A stretch of 64,000 nt of DNA from Pedobacter frigoris (lineage in GTDB: Bacteria > Bacteroidota > Bacteroidia > Sphingobacteriales > Sphingobacteriaceae): contig NZ_SWBQ01000001.1 of assembly GCF_005116445.1 (NCBI RefSeq), positions 806,001 through 870,000 of the forward strand, written 5' to 3'. The notes under the pieces are model-generated. The model did not search any database and had not been told where the DNA came from. It saw only the letters and a list, made by a program, of their open reading frames with translations. The position numbers and the translations under genes are program-made. Positions 18,101 to 26,510 of the stretch are shown piece after piece. Numbering within the stretch: the stretch's first letter is position 1; each line of letters starts with the position of its first letter.

Positions 18101-18178
18101 CATTAGAACACCTTAGTGGTATTTCCTTGATTTTGAAGCGTATTTACCGAAAATAATAATATTCTAAGTCTTGTCGTG

Positions 18179-19387
18179 CTAATTCAATAAGTATTCATAG
18201 GCGGGAATTACATGAATGATCTTTCCATTCTTTTGGAATTGATCTTTTTGTGAAGTAGTGACTAAAGTCCCTTCCTTAATATTAAATAATTCCAGGGCTT
18301 CAATCATACCATTGATTTCTCTATCCAAATTATCTGGGTTTAATTCATAACATACTTGAATGGCTTGATGAAAAGCCCCATTTTTAAATGTAATAAAATC
18401 ACATTCTCCTTTTTCCGAAAAATAATAGATTTCTTTATAAGTCCGGCGAAGATGTAAAAAGATGAGATTCTCGAATTTGCGCCCACTATCTTCGGTAAAA
18501 GATCCTGAATTGACATTGATAAGACCTGTATCAATTGCATATACCTTTCTTGGGTTTGCAATTTGTTTTTTTAGAGAATAGCTAAACTTAGGGACAAAAT
18601 GCAATAAATAGGAATATTCCATATGCGATAAATATTCCAATACAGTACTAGTAGCCCCCACTTCAAAAATATTTTTAAGCTTATTGCCTGATACTGGCTT
18701 TCCAACGTTTGAAATTAAATACTGAGCTAAACGCTGTAATGTTCTTACATCTTTGATGTTGTATCGAACTGCAATGTCACGAATCAATATATCTTCGAAA
18801 AGATGGTTTAGAATATCGTCAGTTCTTGCTTTTATGTACTCCGGAAAGCCACCAATTTCCAGATAGCTAATTAATGATTCGGATGAAGGTTTTAATTTCT
18901 GGTAAGAAATGAACTCATGATAAGAAAATGGAAATAACTCTTTAGTAATGTGTCGCCCTGTAAGTTTTGTTCCTAATTCCCTGCTTAGTAGGGAAGCGTT
19001 TGAGCCAGTAACTACGATCTTATAGCCTTCATCTAATTTTTGTCGTACATATCTTTCCCATTCTGGTATAATTTGGATTTCATCAAACATTAGCACTGAA
19101 AGGTTCTGTTCTCGAATCAAATTATCTAACCTTAAAAAATCGTTGTTTTCAAATTCATATAATCTGGGATCTTCAAAATTGAGGTATAGTGCACCAGGGT
19201 ATTTACTGTTTAATAATTGAAATAGCAAAGTACTTTTTCCACATCTCCTTATGCCTGATACAATTAGGGCATGTGCTGCTAAATTTGGCAACAATGGAAG
19301 TGTGTCTCGTTTTAGTCCTATGTCCTTGTTAGCTATGTTCAGGCTTTGCGCCTGGATGATCTGGCTGAGGATGTTTTGAAGTATCAT
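18179..19387 (-). CDS. AAA-type ATPase with C-terminal DUF4143 domain
   Basis: About 402 residues from ATG 19387. Walker A is GIRRCGKSTLL, Walker B is VLMFDEIQ, sensor-like VVTGSNASLL follows, and the C-terminal half fits DUF4143 (GGFPEYIK, then FENLIFLHLRR and GECDFI, a nuclease-like fold remnant). These ATPases occur widely in accessory DNA of Bacteroidota; function is unproved. Two earlier in-frame ATGs (19438, 19405) lie inside a long hairpin, so I prefer the one after it. Codon use is AT-rich compared with neighbours. It sits next to a tRNA stub, which suggests acquisition. Confidence 0.85.
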   Translation of the reverse strand: MILQNILSQIIQAQSLNIANKDIGLKRDTLPLLPNLAAHALIVSGIRRCGKSTLLFQLLNSKYPGALYLNFEDPRLYEFENNDFLRLDNLIREQNLSVLMFDEIQIIPEWERYVRQKLDEGYKIVVTGSNASLLSRELGTKLTGRHITKELFPFSYHEFISYQKLKPSSESLISYLEIGGFPEYIKARTDDILNHLFEDILIRDIAVRYNIKDVRTLQRLAQYLISNVGKPVSGNKLKNIFEVGATSTVLEYLSHMEYSYLLHFVPKFSYSLKKQIANPRKVYAIDTGLINVNSGSFTEDSGRKFENLIFLHLRRTYKEIYYFSEKGECDFITFKNGAFHQAIQVCYELNPDNLDREINGMIEALELFNIKEGTLVTTSQKDQFQKNGKIIHVIPAYEYLLN

Positions 19388-19397
19388 AAAAAAAGTG

Positions 19398-19458
19398 TTT
19401 GACATAAAAATACAATAGTTTTGTTTAGTAGACAACACTATTGTGTTTTTATGTCAAA
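19398..19458. repeat. Long inverted repeat (27-base arms) over the start of the DUF4143 ATPase gene
   Basis: Arms at 19398-19424 and 19432-19458 are complementary at 25 of 27 positions around a 7-base loop. Each arm contains TTTGACATAAAAA on one strand. The structure ends 10 bases before the preferred ATG. No T-run follows on the gene strand, so it is more likely an operator or a translational hairpin than a terminator. Bases 19459-19684 beyond it hold no gene I can support. Confidence 0.75.
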
Positions 19459-19684
19459 ATATATCTTTGATGTCATCGGTTTCAAATCAAATTCGAAATA
19501 AGCTGAGCCCTCCTTTCAATGCACATTTTCTTAAATATATAAGTGTAAGTGATTCTTATTATGGCTTGGAGTAATATCTAATAAAATTAAAGTAGAACTT
19601 GTGAGAAGTCAATCAGCATAGTTGGAAGCATGGGAGGAGAGAGTTAGAACACCGAAAAGTGCACGCAAAAGTATTATAAACAGT

Positions 19685-19707
19685 AAAGCCCAACAATGTT
19701 GGGCTTT
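19685..19707 (-). terminator. Terminator of the first tRNA-Ser gene
   Basis: Perfect 10-pair stem AAAGCCCAAC / GTTGGGCTTT with a 3-base loop, 10 bases beyond the encoded CCA of the tRNA on the minus strand. Confidence 0.75.
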
Positions 19708-19719
19708 AAATTACTATGG

Positions 19720-19804
19720 CGGAGAGCGAGGGATTCGAACCCCCGGACCTATGACAGTCAACAGTTTTCAAGACTGCCGCATTCGACCACTCTGCCAGCT
19801 CTCC
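19720..19804 (-). tRNA. tRNA-Ser (anticodon UGA), CCA encoded at 19719-19717
   Basis: The minus strand folds as a type II tRNA: acceptor GGAGAGC / GCTCTCC, D-arm with TGGTCGAATGCGGC, anticodon stem GCAGT / ACTGT with loop CTTGAAA giving UGA, a variable arm around TGACTGTCATAGGTC, T-arm with GGGTTCGAATCCC, discriminator G and a genomically encoded CCA. The body is identical to the copy at 30734-30818. Confidence 0.95.
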
Positions 19805-19835
19805 GCCGCGAAAGTACGAATCTTAACTGATTCTA

Positions 19836-19843
19836 CAAACTTA
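19836..19843 (-). promoter_or_regulatory. -7 box of the first tRNA-Ser gene
   Basis: Minus strand TAAGTTTG matches TAnnTTTG and lies 31 bases before the tRNA 5' end. A diverged but recognisable version of the same promoter precedes the second tRNA-Ser. Confidence 0.6.
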
Positions 19844-19881
19844 GATTTGCTTATTATTGCTTATGGTTGAAAAACTGGTCA

Positions 19882-20478
19882 TTAAACATCGTTAAGCCCT
19901 TTTCCGTTCAGGATCTGGGGCATACATTTTTCAACTCTGGATTCCCTCGTTTTTGATTGTTTGGGCGCAGAAAAATGTAACAGATAGCCTCTTTGTCTGC
20001 CTGGGGTCAATGCATCAAAAGCGGTTTTTAATGCGGAAATCTGATCCAGCTTATTTTGAAATTCTGTAGACATTGCAAATTCTTCAGGCTTCTTAAACGC
20101 TACTTTCAAGCCAGCCTTTTCAACTTCAATGGCCTGAAGAATATATGCCTTTAGGGTAGGGGCCTTGTCAAATATTTCCCTGACGTTGGTAAAGCGGATC
20201 TGGCGGGCCGACTGCACATTCTTTGATTGCTGGATCAGAATGCCATTGTGGTCATCTAATAAGGCACCTTTGAAAAACAAAAAAGCACAGTATTCCTTGA
20301 AGTCGTGAATCAATACAATGTTGCTGTTTTGATAGGTGTAACATGGAACACCCCATTTTAGTTCTTCGGTAAATCCACAGCCGAGTGCAATAGTTCTCAA
20401 TTGCTCCAGTTCCTGCTGCCATTTCCTGATTTCATTAAAATAAAAATCAACTTTGGGATTCGTGCTGTTCATTGTCAT
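19882..20478 (-). CDS. YdeI/OmdA-associated family protein with DUF1801 domain
   Basis: About 198 residues from ATG 20478 (ATG 20472 also possible); a longer frame upstream would run into the previous gene. Residues about 20-120 form the DUF1801 fold (LKWGVPCYTYQNSNIVLIHDF, FKGALLDD). The C-terminus has the YdeI-type helical segment ending with ALTPGRQRGYLLHFSAPKQ and SRVEKCMPQI. Family members are small cytosolic proteins of unclear biochemical role, sometimes linked to metal or oxidant tolerance. Last gene of a five-gene operon headed by an ArsR-type regulator. Confidence 0.85.
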   Translation of the reverse strand: MTMNSTNPKVDFYFNEIRKWQQELEQLRTIALGCGFTEELKWGVPCYTYQNSNIVLIHDFKEYCAFLFFKGALLDDHNGILIQQSKNVQSARQIRFTNVREIFDKAPTLKAYILQAIEVEKAGLKVAFKKPEEFAMSTEFQNKLDQISALKTAFDALTPGRQRGYLLHFSAPKQSKTRESRVEKCMPQILNGKGLNDV

Positions 20479-20498
20479 GGTCTCTTGTTTTACAAAAC

Positions 20499-21065
20499 TT
20501 AAACCCTTAGTGAGCCACGGAATGCCCTGGCTGCATAGTAAGATTCTGCACCATTGTGATAGGTAAATATAGTCCCGTAGCGAAAATCGCAAAAGAGGGC
20601 TCCGCCGAGCTTTCTGATATCAGTAGGTGTTTTTATCCAGCTAGAGGTTTTCGTGTCAAACTTTCCAAACTGCTGAAGTTCCCTGTACTGTTCTTCCGTT
20701 AAAATTTCAATACCCATATCAGCGGCTACCTCCATAGCACTATTTGCCGGCTTATGTTCTTTTCTTGATTCCAGTGCAGCGCCATCGTAGCAAAGGCTTC
20801 TACGGCCTTTAGGACTTTCTGGCGAACAATCATAAAAAATATACTCATCCGTCTTTTTATCATAACCTACCACATCAGGTTCACCTCCGCTGATTTCCAT
20901 GTCATCAAGCGACCAGAGCTTTTCTTCGTTAACTTCCAGTTTTTCTTGCACTTTAGCCCATTCAAGGTCTTTATGCCGGTTCATGTTTTTTTCAAAACGG
21001 GCCTTCAGAATACCGAGTAATTCTTCACGTTGTTCCGAAGACAATATCTTTTTATTGGTTTTCAT
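20499..21065 (-). CDS. DUF4256 family protein
   Basis: The 188 residues match DUF4256: an N-terminal helix with LLGILKARFEKN and HKDLEWAKV, then SLDDMEISGGEPDVVG, FYDCSPESPKGRRSLCYD, and a C-terminal WIKTPTDIRKLGGALFCD. No catalytic motif or signal is visible. Function unknown. It lies between DoxX and DUF1801 genes in the ArsR-headed operon, with 12 bases to the upstream stop and 20 to the downstream start. Confidence 0.88.
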   Translation of the reverse strand: MKTNKKILSSEQREELLGILKARFEKNMNRHKDLEWAKVQEKLEVNEEKLWSLDDMEISGGEPDVVGYDKKTDEYIFYDCSPESPKGRRSLCYDGAALESRKEHKPANSAMEVAADMGIEILTEEQYRELQQFGKFDTKTSSWIKTPTDIRKLGGALFCDFRYGTIFTYHNGAESYYAARAFRGSLRV

Positions 21066-21077
21066 AAGTTCATTGTT

Positions 21078-21461
21078 TTATAAACCTGTAGAGTTGATTT
21101 TTCTCTCTGCAGGTCTGAAATACCAAGATACAAAAGTCAGGACAAGCAATAAAGCTGGCCCAAAAAATTCTTTGACACCATCTCCGACAGCCAGGTGCGA
21201 AAATATTGCTCCTGACATGGTAAAGAAAAAGCCGGCATATGTCCATTCCTTTAGTAAAGGGAATTTAGGAACAAGTATCGCTACAACTCCCAAGATCTTC
21301 CATACACCCAGTATGGTCAGGAAATAAAGGGGATAGCCTAGTTTTGTGATCATATCTGCTTCTTCCTTCATTTTGATTAACTGCACTATGCCGGTCGACA
21401 GCATTCCTAATGCCAGCCACACCGTAGCAACCCAATATATGATTTTTTGTGTCTTTGTCAT
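21078..21461 (-). CDS. DoxX-family membrane protein
   Basis: 127 residues with four predicted membrane helices (about 8-26, 44-64, 72-92, 100-118) and the DoxX-like pattern LYFLTILGVWKILGVVAIL. DoxX proteins are small integral inner-membrane proteins, some linked to thiol or redox homeostasis. Here it sits 6 bases after the SRPBCC gene in the ArsR-headed operon. Confidence 0.87.
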   Translation of the reverse strand: MTKTQKIIYWVATVWLALGMLSTGIVQLIKMKEEADMITKLGYPLYFLTILGVWKILGVVAILVPKFPLLKEWTYAGFFFTMSGAIFSHLAVGDGVKEFFGPALLLVLTFVSWYFRPAERKINSTGL

Positions 21462-21467
21462 GGTCTG

Positions 21468-21932
21468 TTATTTTAATTTACTTACAATTTCTTCCAGTCT
21501 TTGATGCGCCATATTGATGCCCTGTGCAAAAGGCAGCTGCAGCATCTGATCTCTGAGTTCTACCGATTTATATACTATATGCATGCGGAGCTTGCTGGTG
21601 TTCTCGGTTATTTTTTCAAACTCCAGATATTCCAGCCAGACAGCAAATGGAGTATTCTCCATTTCAAAAGTCCTTGTGATTTTCTGATTGGCAACAAACT
21701 CATGGATTACCCCATTGAATCCGTGTTTATTTCCTTTTGGATCAGTTGTTTCAAATTGGTAACTGCCATGTCTTTTATTTTCAAGCTTCAGCACTTTTGT
21801 TCCCATCCATTGCTCAACAATTTCAGGTGTTACATAGGCTTTAAAAAGTAATTCCAGTGGCAAATCAAATTGCCTGGTTATCACCAGTTCCTGTTTGCCT
21901 TCTTCAGCATTGATCTTAGTTTTCTGTTCCAT
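21468..21932 (-). CDS. SRPBCC/AHSA1-family ligand-binding protein
   Basis: 154 residues of the START/Bet v1-like AHSA1 fold: VITRQFDLPLELLFKAYVTP, then EQWMGTKVLKLE, the GSYQFETTDPKGNKHGFNGV hairpin and a long C-terminal helix (LPFAQGINMAHQRLEEIV). Such proteins hold a hydrophobic ligand; some bind Hsp90. Its start is 1 base from the ArsR-type regulator stop, so they are made together. Ligand unknown. Confidence 0.9.
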   Translation of the reverse strand: MEQKTKINAEEGKQELVITRQFDLPLELLFKAYVTPEIVEQWMGTKVLKLENKRHGSYQFETTDPKGNKHGFNGVIHEFVANQKITRTFEMENTPFAVWLEYLEFEKITENTSKLRMHIVYKSVELRDQMLQLPFAQGINMAHQRLEEIVSKLK

Positions 21933-21933
21933 G

Positions 21934-22257
21934 TTATTTATTTGGCAGGTAGTCTTTCATGATGTCCTCCAGTTTATTAAATCTGTCATCCCACATTTGG
22001 CGGAATGGTTCAATAAAGTCGGCCACTTCTTTCATTTTTTTTGCATTAATGTGATAGTAAATTTCCCTTCCGTTTTGCTCTTGTTTAAGCAATTCACACT
22101 CCGTTAGGATCTGCAGATGTTTGGAAACTGTCGGCCTTGCTGTATCAAAGTTTGATGCAATCAACCCTGCAGTCATGGACTGAGCAGCCACCAGCATGAG
22201 TATAGCCCTTCTTGTTGGGTCTGCTATGGCCTGGAATACGTCTCGTCTTAAATTCAT
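21934..22257 (-). CDS. ArsR-family winged-helix regulator (AHSA1-linked type)
   Basis: 107 residues with a winged helix: [16 protein letters not shown], recognition helix in [16 protein letters not shown], wing at [19 protein letters not shown]. The metal-site cysteines of classic ArsR are absent, so it responds to something else, as in the regulator type commonly paired with SRPBCC genes. It heads a five-gene operon. Two identical-type operators flank its -7 box, which points to autorepression. Confidence 0.92.
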   Translation of the reverse strand: MNLRRDVFQAIADPTRRAILMLVAAQSMTAGLIASNFDTARPTVSKHLQILTECELLKQEQNGREIYYHINAKKMKEVADFIEPFRQMWDDRFNKLEDIMKDYLPNK

Positions 22258-22260
22258 TAT

Positions 22261-22302
22261 GTAGCTATTTGACTACAAATATAAATGTAGTTATTTAGCT
22301 AC
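22261..22302 (-). promoter_or_regulatory. Operator pair around the -7 box of the ArsR-headed operon
   Basis: Two similar inverted repeats, GTAGCTATTTGACTAC (22261-22276) and GTAGTTATTTAGCTAC (22287-22302), flank TATATTTG (minus strand, 22283-22276), a perfect TAnnTTTG -7 box. The predicted start is near 22269, giving a leader of about 12 bases before ATG 22257. A bound repressor would cover the promoter. Confidence 0.8.
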
Positions 22303-22369
22303 GCAAATTATTCTGAAATTAATTTCCAATATGCTTAAACTTAGTACAGGATTGATAGCACACTGATGG

Positions 22370-22445
22370 CACACTGGTGGCAGGTTTCTTCACAAAATGG
22401 GTACCCTTTTGTGAAGGAAACCCGAAGCATCCTGCCAGCAGTGTG
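22370..22445. repeat. Interrupted 76-base palindromic element
   Basis: Outer arms (22370-22384 and 22431-22445) match at 14 of 15 positions; an inner perfect 10-base stem CTTCACAAAA / TTTTGTGAAG surrounds a GGGTACC-containing loop. There is no coding potential, and the region 22303-22485 holds nothing else. It has the look of a small non-autonomous mobile palindrome (REP or MITE-like). Copy number cannot be judged from here. Confidence 0.55.
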
Positions 22446-22485
22446 GAGGGAGGTGTTTTGTTGTCTAGTACTGAAATAGCTTTAA

Positions 22486-22879
22486 GTGACATTACTAAAA
22501 GCCAATGATGGGCAGGTATTTGATGCGTGCGTTTTTGTTGCTGATTTGATTAGAGGGGCTGGAAGTTCGATAGTGTTGATTGATAAATTACGTGGATGAT
22601 ACGGTTTTGAATTTGTTTACTAAACGGGCTAAGGGTGTTCCCTTAACTATTTATACGAAAGACATTAGTAAGCAACTATTGCTGGACAAAAAGAAGCATG
22701 ATCAGCAGTATGATCCAGTAACCATTAAGCAGTTTAAAAATGCGCATGATAGGTTTCTGATCATTGACGGTACTGAGGTTTATCATATTGGTGCATCGTT
22801 GAAAGACTTGGGTAATAAGTGGTTCGCTTTTTCAAAAATGGAGATGAGTGCATCTGAGATATTAAAGAGGCTGGTGTAG
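22486..22879 (+). pseudogene. C-terminal remnant of an ORF6N/RhuM-type accessory protein with PLD-like domain, frameshifted
   Basis: From 22486 the frame reads LLKANDGQVFDACVFVADLI, then GAGSSIVLID, then shifts by one base (extra A in AAA at 22585-22587) and continues as NYVDDTVLNLFTKRAKG to a TAG at 22877. The later part has HDRFLIIDGTEVYHIGASLK, the phospholipase-D-like HxK/D-type segment that ends the ORF6N-containing proteins common on Bacteroidota mobile DNA. The N-terminal DNA-binding part is missing. A nonsense stop precedes it at 22483. Clearly non-functional. Confidence 0.75.
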
Positions 22880-22935
22880 CTTTTAAGTGATAACTGGGAA
22901 ATCGCGATTCCAATAGCATTAGGTATTGACAAGAC

Positions 22936-22961
22936 AAGGGTTCGAACTCCTTCGGCTCCAC
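22936..22961 (+). other. tmRNA/tRNA-like 3' end stub (possible attachment-site remnant)
   Basis: AAGGGTTCGAACTCCTT forms a valid T-arm (five pairs, one G-U, loop TTCGAAC) and is followed by CGGCTCC plus A, exactly as at the 3' end of tmRNA (compare E. coli ssrA ending in CAGCTCCACCA). No tmRNA body or tag-reading frame lies upstream. It sits 56 bases after the broken ORF6N-type gene. The remainder of 22880-23040 shows nothing else. Confidence 0.55.
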
Positions 22962-23040
22962 TTAAGAAGACGCTCATATATATGCGACCTTAAGATATTT
23001 CCTATATTCGATTAACAAAATTAAAGAACTTTAAAGGAAT

Positions 23041-23868
23041 CTACTGCTGTTTCCCTGAGCTTACCCATACCAGTTTGTTTGTATTGGAGAACCGGTAAAC
23101 ATCTTTCCACCAGGTTGCCCCGCCCCGGCAGGAGGTCATCAACAGCTTATTTTTCTGATCCAGTGTGACGTCACAAAGTCCGGAACAGTTGGCCTTTGAA
23201 TCATTTGGTTCTGCCAGTATCTGAAAACGCTTCGATTTAGGACTGTAAAGGAAAATGTCGAAAGTTCGGTAGACGCCCATCCCGGCATCGGGGATAGAAA
23301 ATGCTACATCATCATAACCATCGAAATTGTAGTCGGCTATGCTGCCCTGACGTCGAGGGCCTGGCTGATCAAATCCTGGAAGCTGGCTGGTTTTTGTGCT
23401 GCCATCAGGATAACTGAATAGGAGCAATTCGTCAGTGGTATGGTAAAAGGAGATCAGCACACCATGTAGCAAATATTTATCAATTCCGGTATGTGCATCC
23501 TGATCCGCGACATGTTCAAGCTGAAATTGCCTGCCATCTTTGTTTCTTTTGTACCACGCTCCTGATAATTTATCCGCTTCCTGGGTGAGTCCGTAACTGC
23601 CGGTCAGCTTTCCGTCATAGACTTCGTCCCAAACATAGGTGGTTTTTGAATATCCGGTTTTTCCTTGCTGTCTGTGGCTTTTGACTTTTAAGGGGATGAT
23701 GCCTTGCTGGCCGCGGTATTGCACAAATCCGCCCTTGCCTTCGGTACCATAGTAAATATTTAGCCGGAAAGCTTTGGCCCCGCCGGTCGATTTAAGTGAA
23801 TAAGGCTGGGCAATCACCTCTGAAAACATCATTACCAACACTATTATGGGCAGGATCTTCTTTATCAT
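23041..23868 (-). CDS. Secreted protein of unknown function with FG-GAP-like repeat
   Basis: 275 residues with a signal peptide (ends about residue 20, VIAQP). N-terminal half contains a small beta domain (LNIYYGTEGKGGFVQY; KLTGSYGLTQEADKLSGAWY). The C-terminal half has an FG-GAP/integrin-like strand with a calcium-type loop, DYNFDGYDDVAFSIPD, as in XAC2610-like proteins. Probably periplasmic. Stand-alone gene; function unknown. Confidence 0.7.
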   Translation of the reverse strand: MIKKILPIIVLVMMFSEVIAQPYSLKSTGGAKAFRLNIYYGTEGKGGFVQYRGQQGIIPLKVKSHRQQGKTGYSKTTYVWDEVYDGKLTGSYGLTQEADKLSGAWYKRNKDGRQFQLEHVADQDAHTGIDKYLLHGVLISFYHTTDELLLFSYPDGSTKTSQLPGFDQPGPRRQGSIADYNFDGYDDVAFSIPDAGMGVYRTFDIFLYSPKSKRFQILAEPNDSKANCSGLCDVTLDQKNKLLMTSCRGGATWWKDVYRFSNTNKLVWVSSGKQQ

Positions 23869-24199
23869 TAATTTTCAGGTTTAGGTCAGTTATTGCATTT
23901 AATGTGCCGTTAAATATCGTAAACATTATCTTCATGACTGCTTCGTTTAAAATTAAGATAAATTTTTACTGGTTGGGTTCTGTATTCCTTATTTATTGTT
24001 TTATCTGTACTTTTTGTGCGTTTTCCATAAAATACGCCAACAGATTGTCCAGTGGTCGGATATTGGGTTCGATTTCACAATAAGGCTTAATCCCCATGAA
24101 CCCGTCGGTAGATTAGGGCAGATCGGATAAAAGTCATAAAATTGCAGTAAATTCGTCATAAGAATCGATTTTAAAACGGAAATAAAAATATGGCAACAT
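23869..24199. other. Intergenic region without recognisable content
   Basis: 331 bases between divergent genes. I see no ORF of note, RNA, strong hairpin or perfect -7 box on either strand. It must contain the promoters of the flanking genes, but I cannot place them. Confidence 0.5.
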
Positions 24200-26347
24200 A
24201 TGGCTGAAATCAACAGACCCTCCAGGGATACGCTTTCGGCGCTTGAAACGGCGCCTAATATGTATTTAATTCTCTCTCCTGATCTATATATCCTGACAGC
24301 AAGCGATTTATATCTGCAGGCCACAAAAACGACCCGTGATGAGGTTAAAGGCAAACATATTTTTGAGGCTTTTCCGGATAACCCGGATCTGCCGGATGCG
24401 GATGGTGTTCAGAACATTAACGCATCACTTCAGGTGGTATTGCGCACCAAAAAGGCAGATCAAATGCCAATACAGCGTTATGATATCCCCGACACCGAAA
24501 ACCCGGGTAAATTTATCCGGCGGTACTGGGACCCCTGCCATTCGCCTGTGCTCGATAGTGAGGGTAATATTTCTTATATCATTCAGTTGGCTACCAATGT
24601 GACAGATAAAATACTGGCAGAACGCGCCCTCCATCAAAGTCACCTGGAAAATCTAGAAACGACCGAACAGGTAAGAGCGCTCAATGCTGAACTTCTTGCC
24701 ACCAATGTCGAGCTGCGGGAGACCCAGCATCAGCTAAACCTGTTGAACGGGCAGCTGGAGGGTCGTGTAGCCAAACGCACGGATGAACTTCGCCAGGCCT
24801 TAGAGGAGCAGGCGGCTGTTAATGAAGAGATGGAGGCTACAAACGAGGAGCTAATCGAAATCCAGCAGCATCTGGAGCACATTAACAGGGAGCTGACAGC
24901 CGGAGAATCACGCTTCCGTATGGCAGTTGAGTCAACAGGTCTGGGTACCTGGGATTATATTCCAGCCACGGGGGGACTTCAATGGTCCAAAGAGTGCCGG
25001 ATGATATTCGGCCTTGATAACGATCAGCCTGTGGATTTTGAAACCTATACGCGACACATATTTCCGGAGGACCGTGAATTTGTAGCTTCCAGGATAAATT
25101 CCAGCCTGCAGTCTGAGTCTTCGGGCCGATATGAAATCACGCACCGGATCATTCGTTTTGACAATAAGGAGGTTCGTTGGGTAAAAGCGCAGGGCACAGT
25201 TGAGTTTCAGGCTGGAAAAGCTTCCCGTTTTTTAGGTACTGTACTGGATATCACTGAGCTCAAGCAGGTAGAGGAAAAAAGTGCCAGGCTAGCTGCGATT
25301 TTCGCCACATCAAATGATGCTATCATCAGTAAAACACTGGAAAGCGTAATCACCAGCTGGAATGATTCTGCGGAACGGATGTTTGGTTATACTTCGGCTG
25401 AGATGATAGGGGAAAGCATCTATAAGCTTATACCAGCTGACCGCCAGGATGAAGAGCCAATGATCCTCGCGCGCTTAAAAGCAGGAGACCGCGTAGAGCA
25501 CTTTGAGACGAAAAGGCAAACCAAAGATGGCCGGCTGATTGATGTTTCTCTTACGATATCGCCTATTAAGGACAGCCGCGGGAATATTACTGGCTTCTCC
25601 AAGATAGCCCGGGATATCTCAGAACGCAAACAGAATGACATCCGCAAGAATGACTTTATCGCTATGGTCAGTCACGAGATAAAGACACCGCTTACTTCTA
25701 TGAGTGCAATCTTACAGATGCTGCAGCGGAAGTTTGCTGAAAGTGAAGATGTCCTGGTACCCCAATTACTGGACCGCGCGAATCTGCAGGTAAAAAAAAT
25801 GAGTACAATGATCAGCGGCTTTCTGAATATTTCCAGGTTGGAGTCCGGTAAGATTCAGATCAACAGACAAGCCTTTAACATCTGCGAGCTGATCAAAGAA
25901 GTAGTTGCTGAAATCAATCTTACCGGGATTAATCACATCATCAACATCCGGGAATGCGAGGAAGCTGTAGTCATAGCGGACCGGGAAAAAATAGATTCTG
26001 TACTCAGTAACCTTTTGGGTAATGCGATCAAATATTCTCTCAAAGGCTCTGAGGTCGCTATAGATTGCTATAAACAGGATTCGAATATATGTATTCGAGT
26101 TAGCGACCAGGGATTGGGGATTAGTGAAGCAGATTGCAGGCATGTGTTCGACCGCTACTATCGGGTTGAAAGTGATCCCATCAGCCAGGCCTCCGGTTTC
26201 GGAATTGGACTTTATTTAAGCGCCGAGATTGTTCATCACCACAACGGCAAAATTTGGGTAGAGAGTAAAATTGGGGAGGGTTCGAAGTTTTATTTTAGTC
26301 TGCCGCTTGAAGGAATCAGGAAGCCAGTGGCTGTTGATATCCACTAG
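24200..26347 (+). CDS. Triple-PAS sensor histidine kinase with coiled coil
   Basis: 715 residues, no membrane segment. Order: PAS (about 13-140), a long coiled coil (about 145-235), PAS_3-like domain (about 240-355; FGLDNDQPVDFETYTRHIFP), a third PAS (about 358-475; AERMFGYTSAEMIGESI), HisKA with His492 (MVSHEIKTPLTSM), and HATPase_c with GFGIGLYLSAEIV. The last 355 residues closely parallel the kinase at 14301-15824, so they arose by duplication. No response regulator is adjacent. It probably senses a cytosolic signal. Confidence 0.92.
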   Translation: MAEINRPSRDTLSALETAPNMYLILSPDLYILTASDLYLQATKTTRDEVKGKHIFEAFPDNPDLPDADGVQNINASLQVVLRTKKADQMPIQRYDIPDTENPGKFIRRYWDPCHSPVLDSEGNISYIIQLATNVTDKILAERALHQSHLENLETTEQVRALNAELLATNVELRETQHQLNLLNGQLEGRVAKRTDELRQALEEQAAVNEEMEATNEELIEIQQHLEHINRELTAGESRFRMAVESTGLGTWDYIPATGGLQWSKECRMIFGLDNDQPVDFETYTRHIFPEDREFVASRINSSLQSESSGRYEITHRIIRFDNKEVRWVKAQGTVEFQAGKASRFLGTVLDITELKQVEEKSARLAAIFATSNDAIISKTLESVITSWNDSAERMFGYTSAEMIGESIYKLIPADRQDEEPMILARLKAGDRVEHFETKRQTKDGRLIDVSLTISPIKDSRGNITGFSKIARDISERKQNDIRKNDFIAMVSHEIKTPLTSMSAILQMLQRKFAESEDVLVPQLLDRANLQVKKMSTMISGFLNISRLESGKIQINRQAFNICELIKEVVAEINLTGINHIINIRECEEAVVIADREKIDSVLSNLLGNAIKYSLKGSEVAIDCYKQDSNICIRVSDQGLGISEADCRHVFDRYYRVESDPISQASGFGIGLYLSAEIVHHHNGKIWVESKIGEGSKFYFSLPLEGIRKPVAVDIH

Positions 26348-26510
26348 TATTTAATTTACGCACGGTCCGCTCATGCTCGAGTGCGCTGAATAAGAGACAA
26401 GTCAGCACTAATTCATATTGAATAAAACAATTATAGCCTGGCTGGTGTTTATAAAGATTAGGCCTTGGCAATAGCTGCTGCCTTCCAGCCTTAATCATGA
26501 TAATTTAATA

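Noticed and set aside
19622..19870. 82-residue frame across the first tRNA-Ser
   Set aside because: It runs antisense through a tRNA gene and its terminator and is not a real gene.
20479..20592. Longer DUF1801/YdeI protein start at 20592
   Set aside because: It would overlap the DUF4256 gene by 94 bases; the ATG at 20478 lies 20 bases after that gene's stop.
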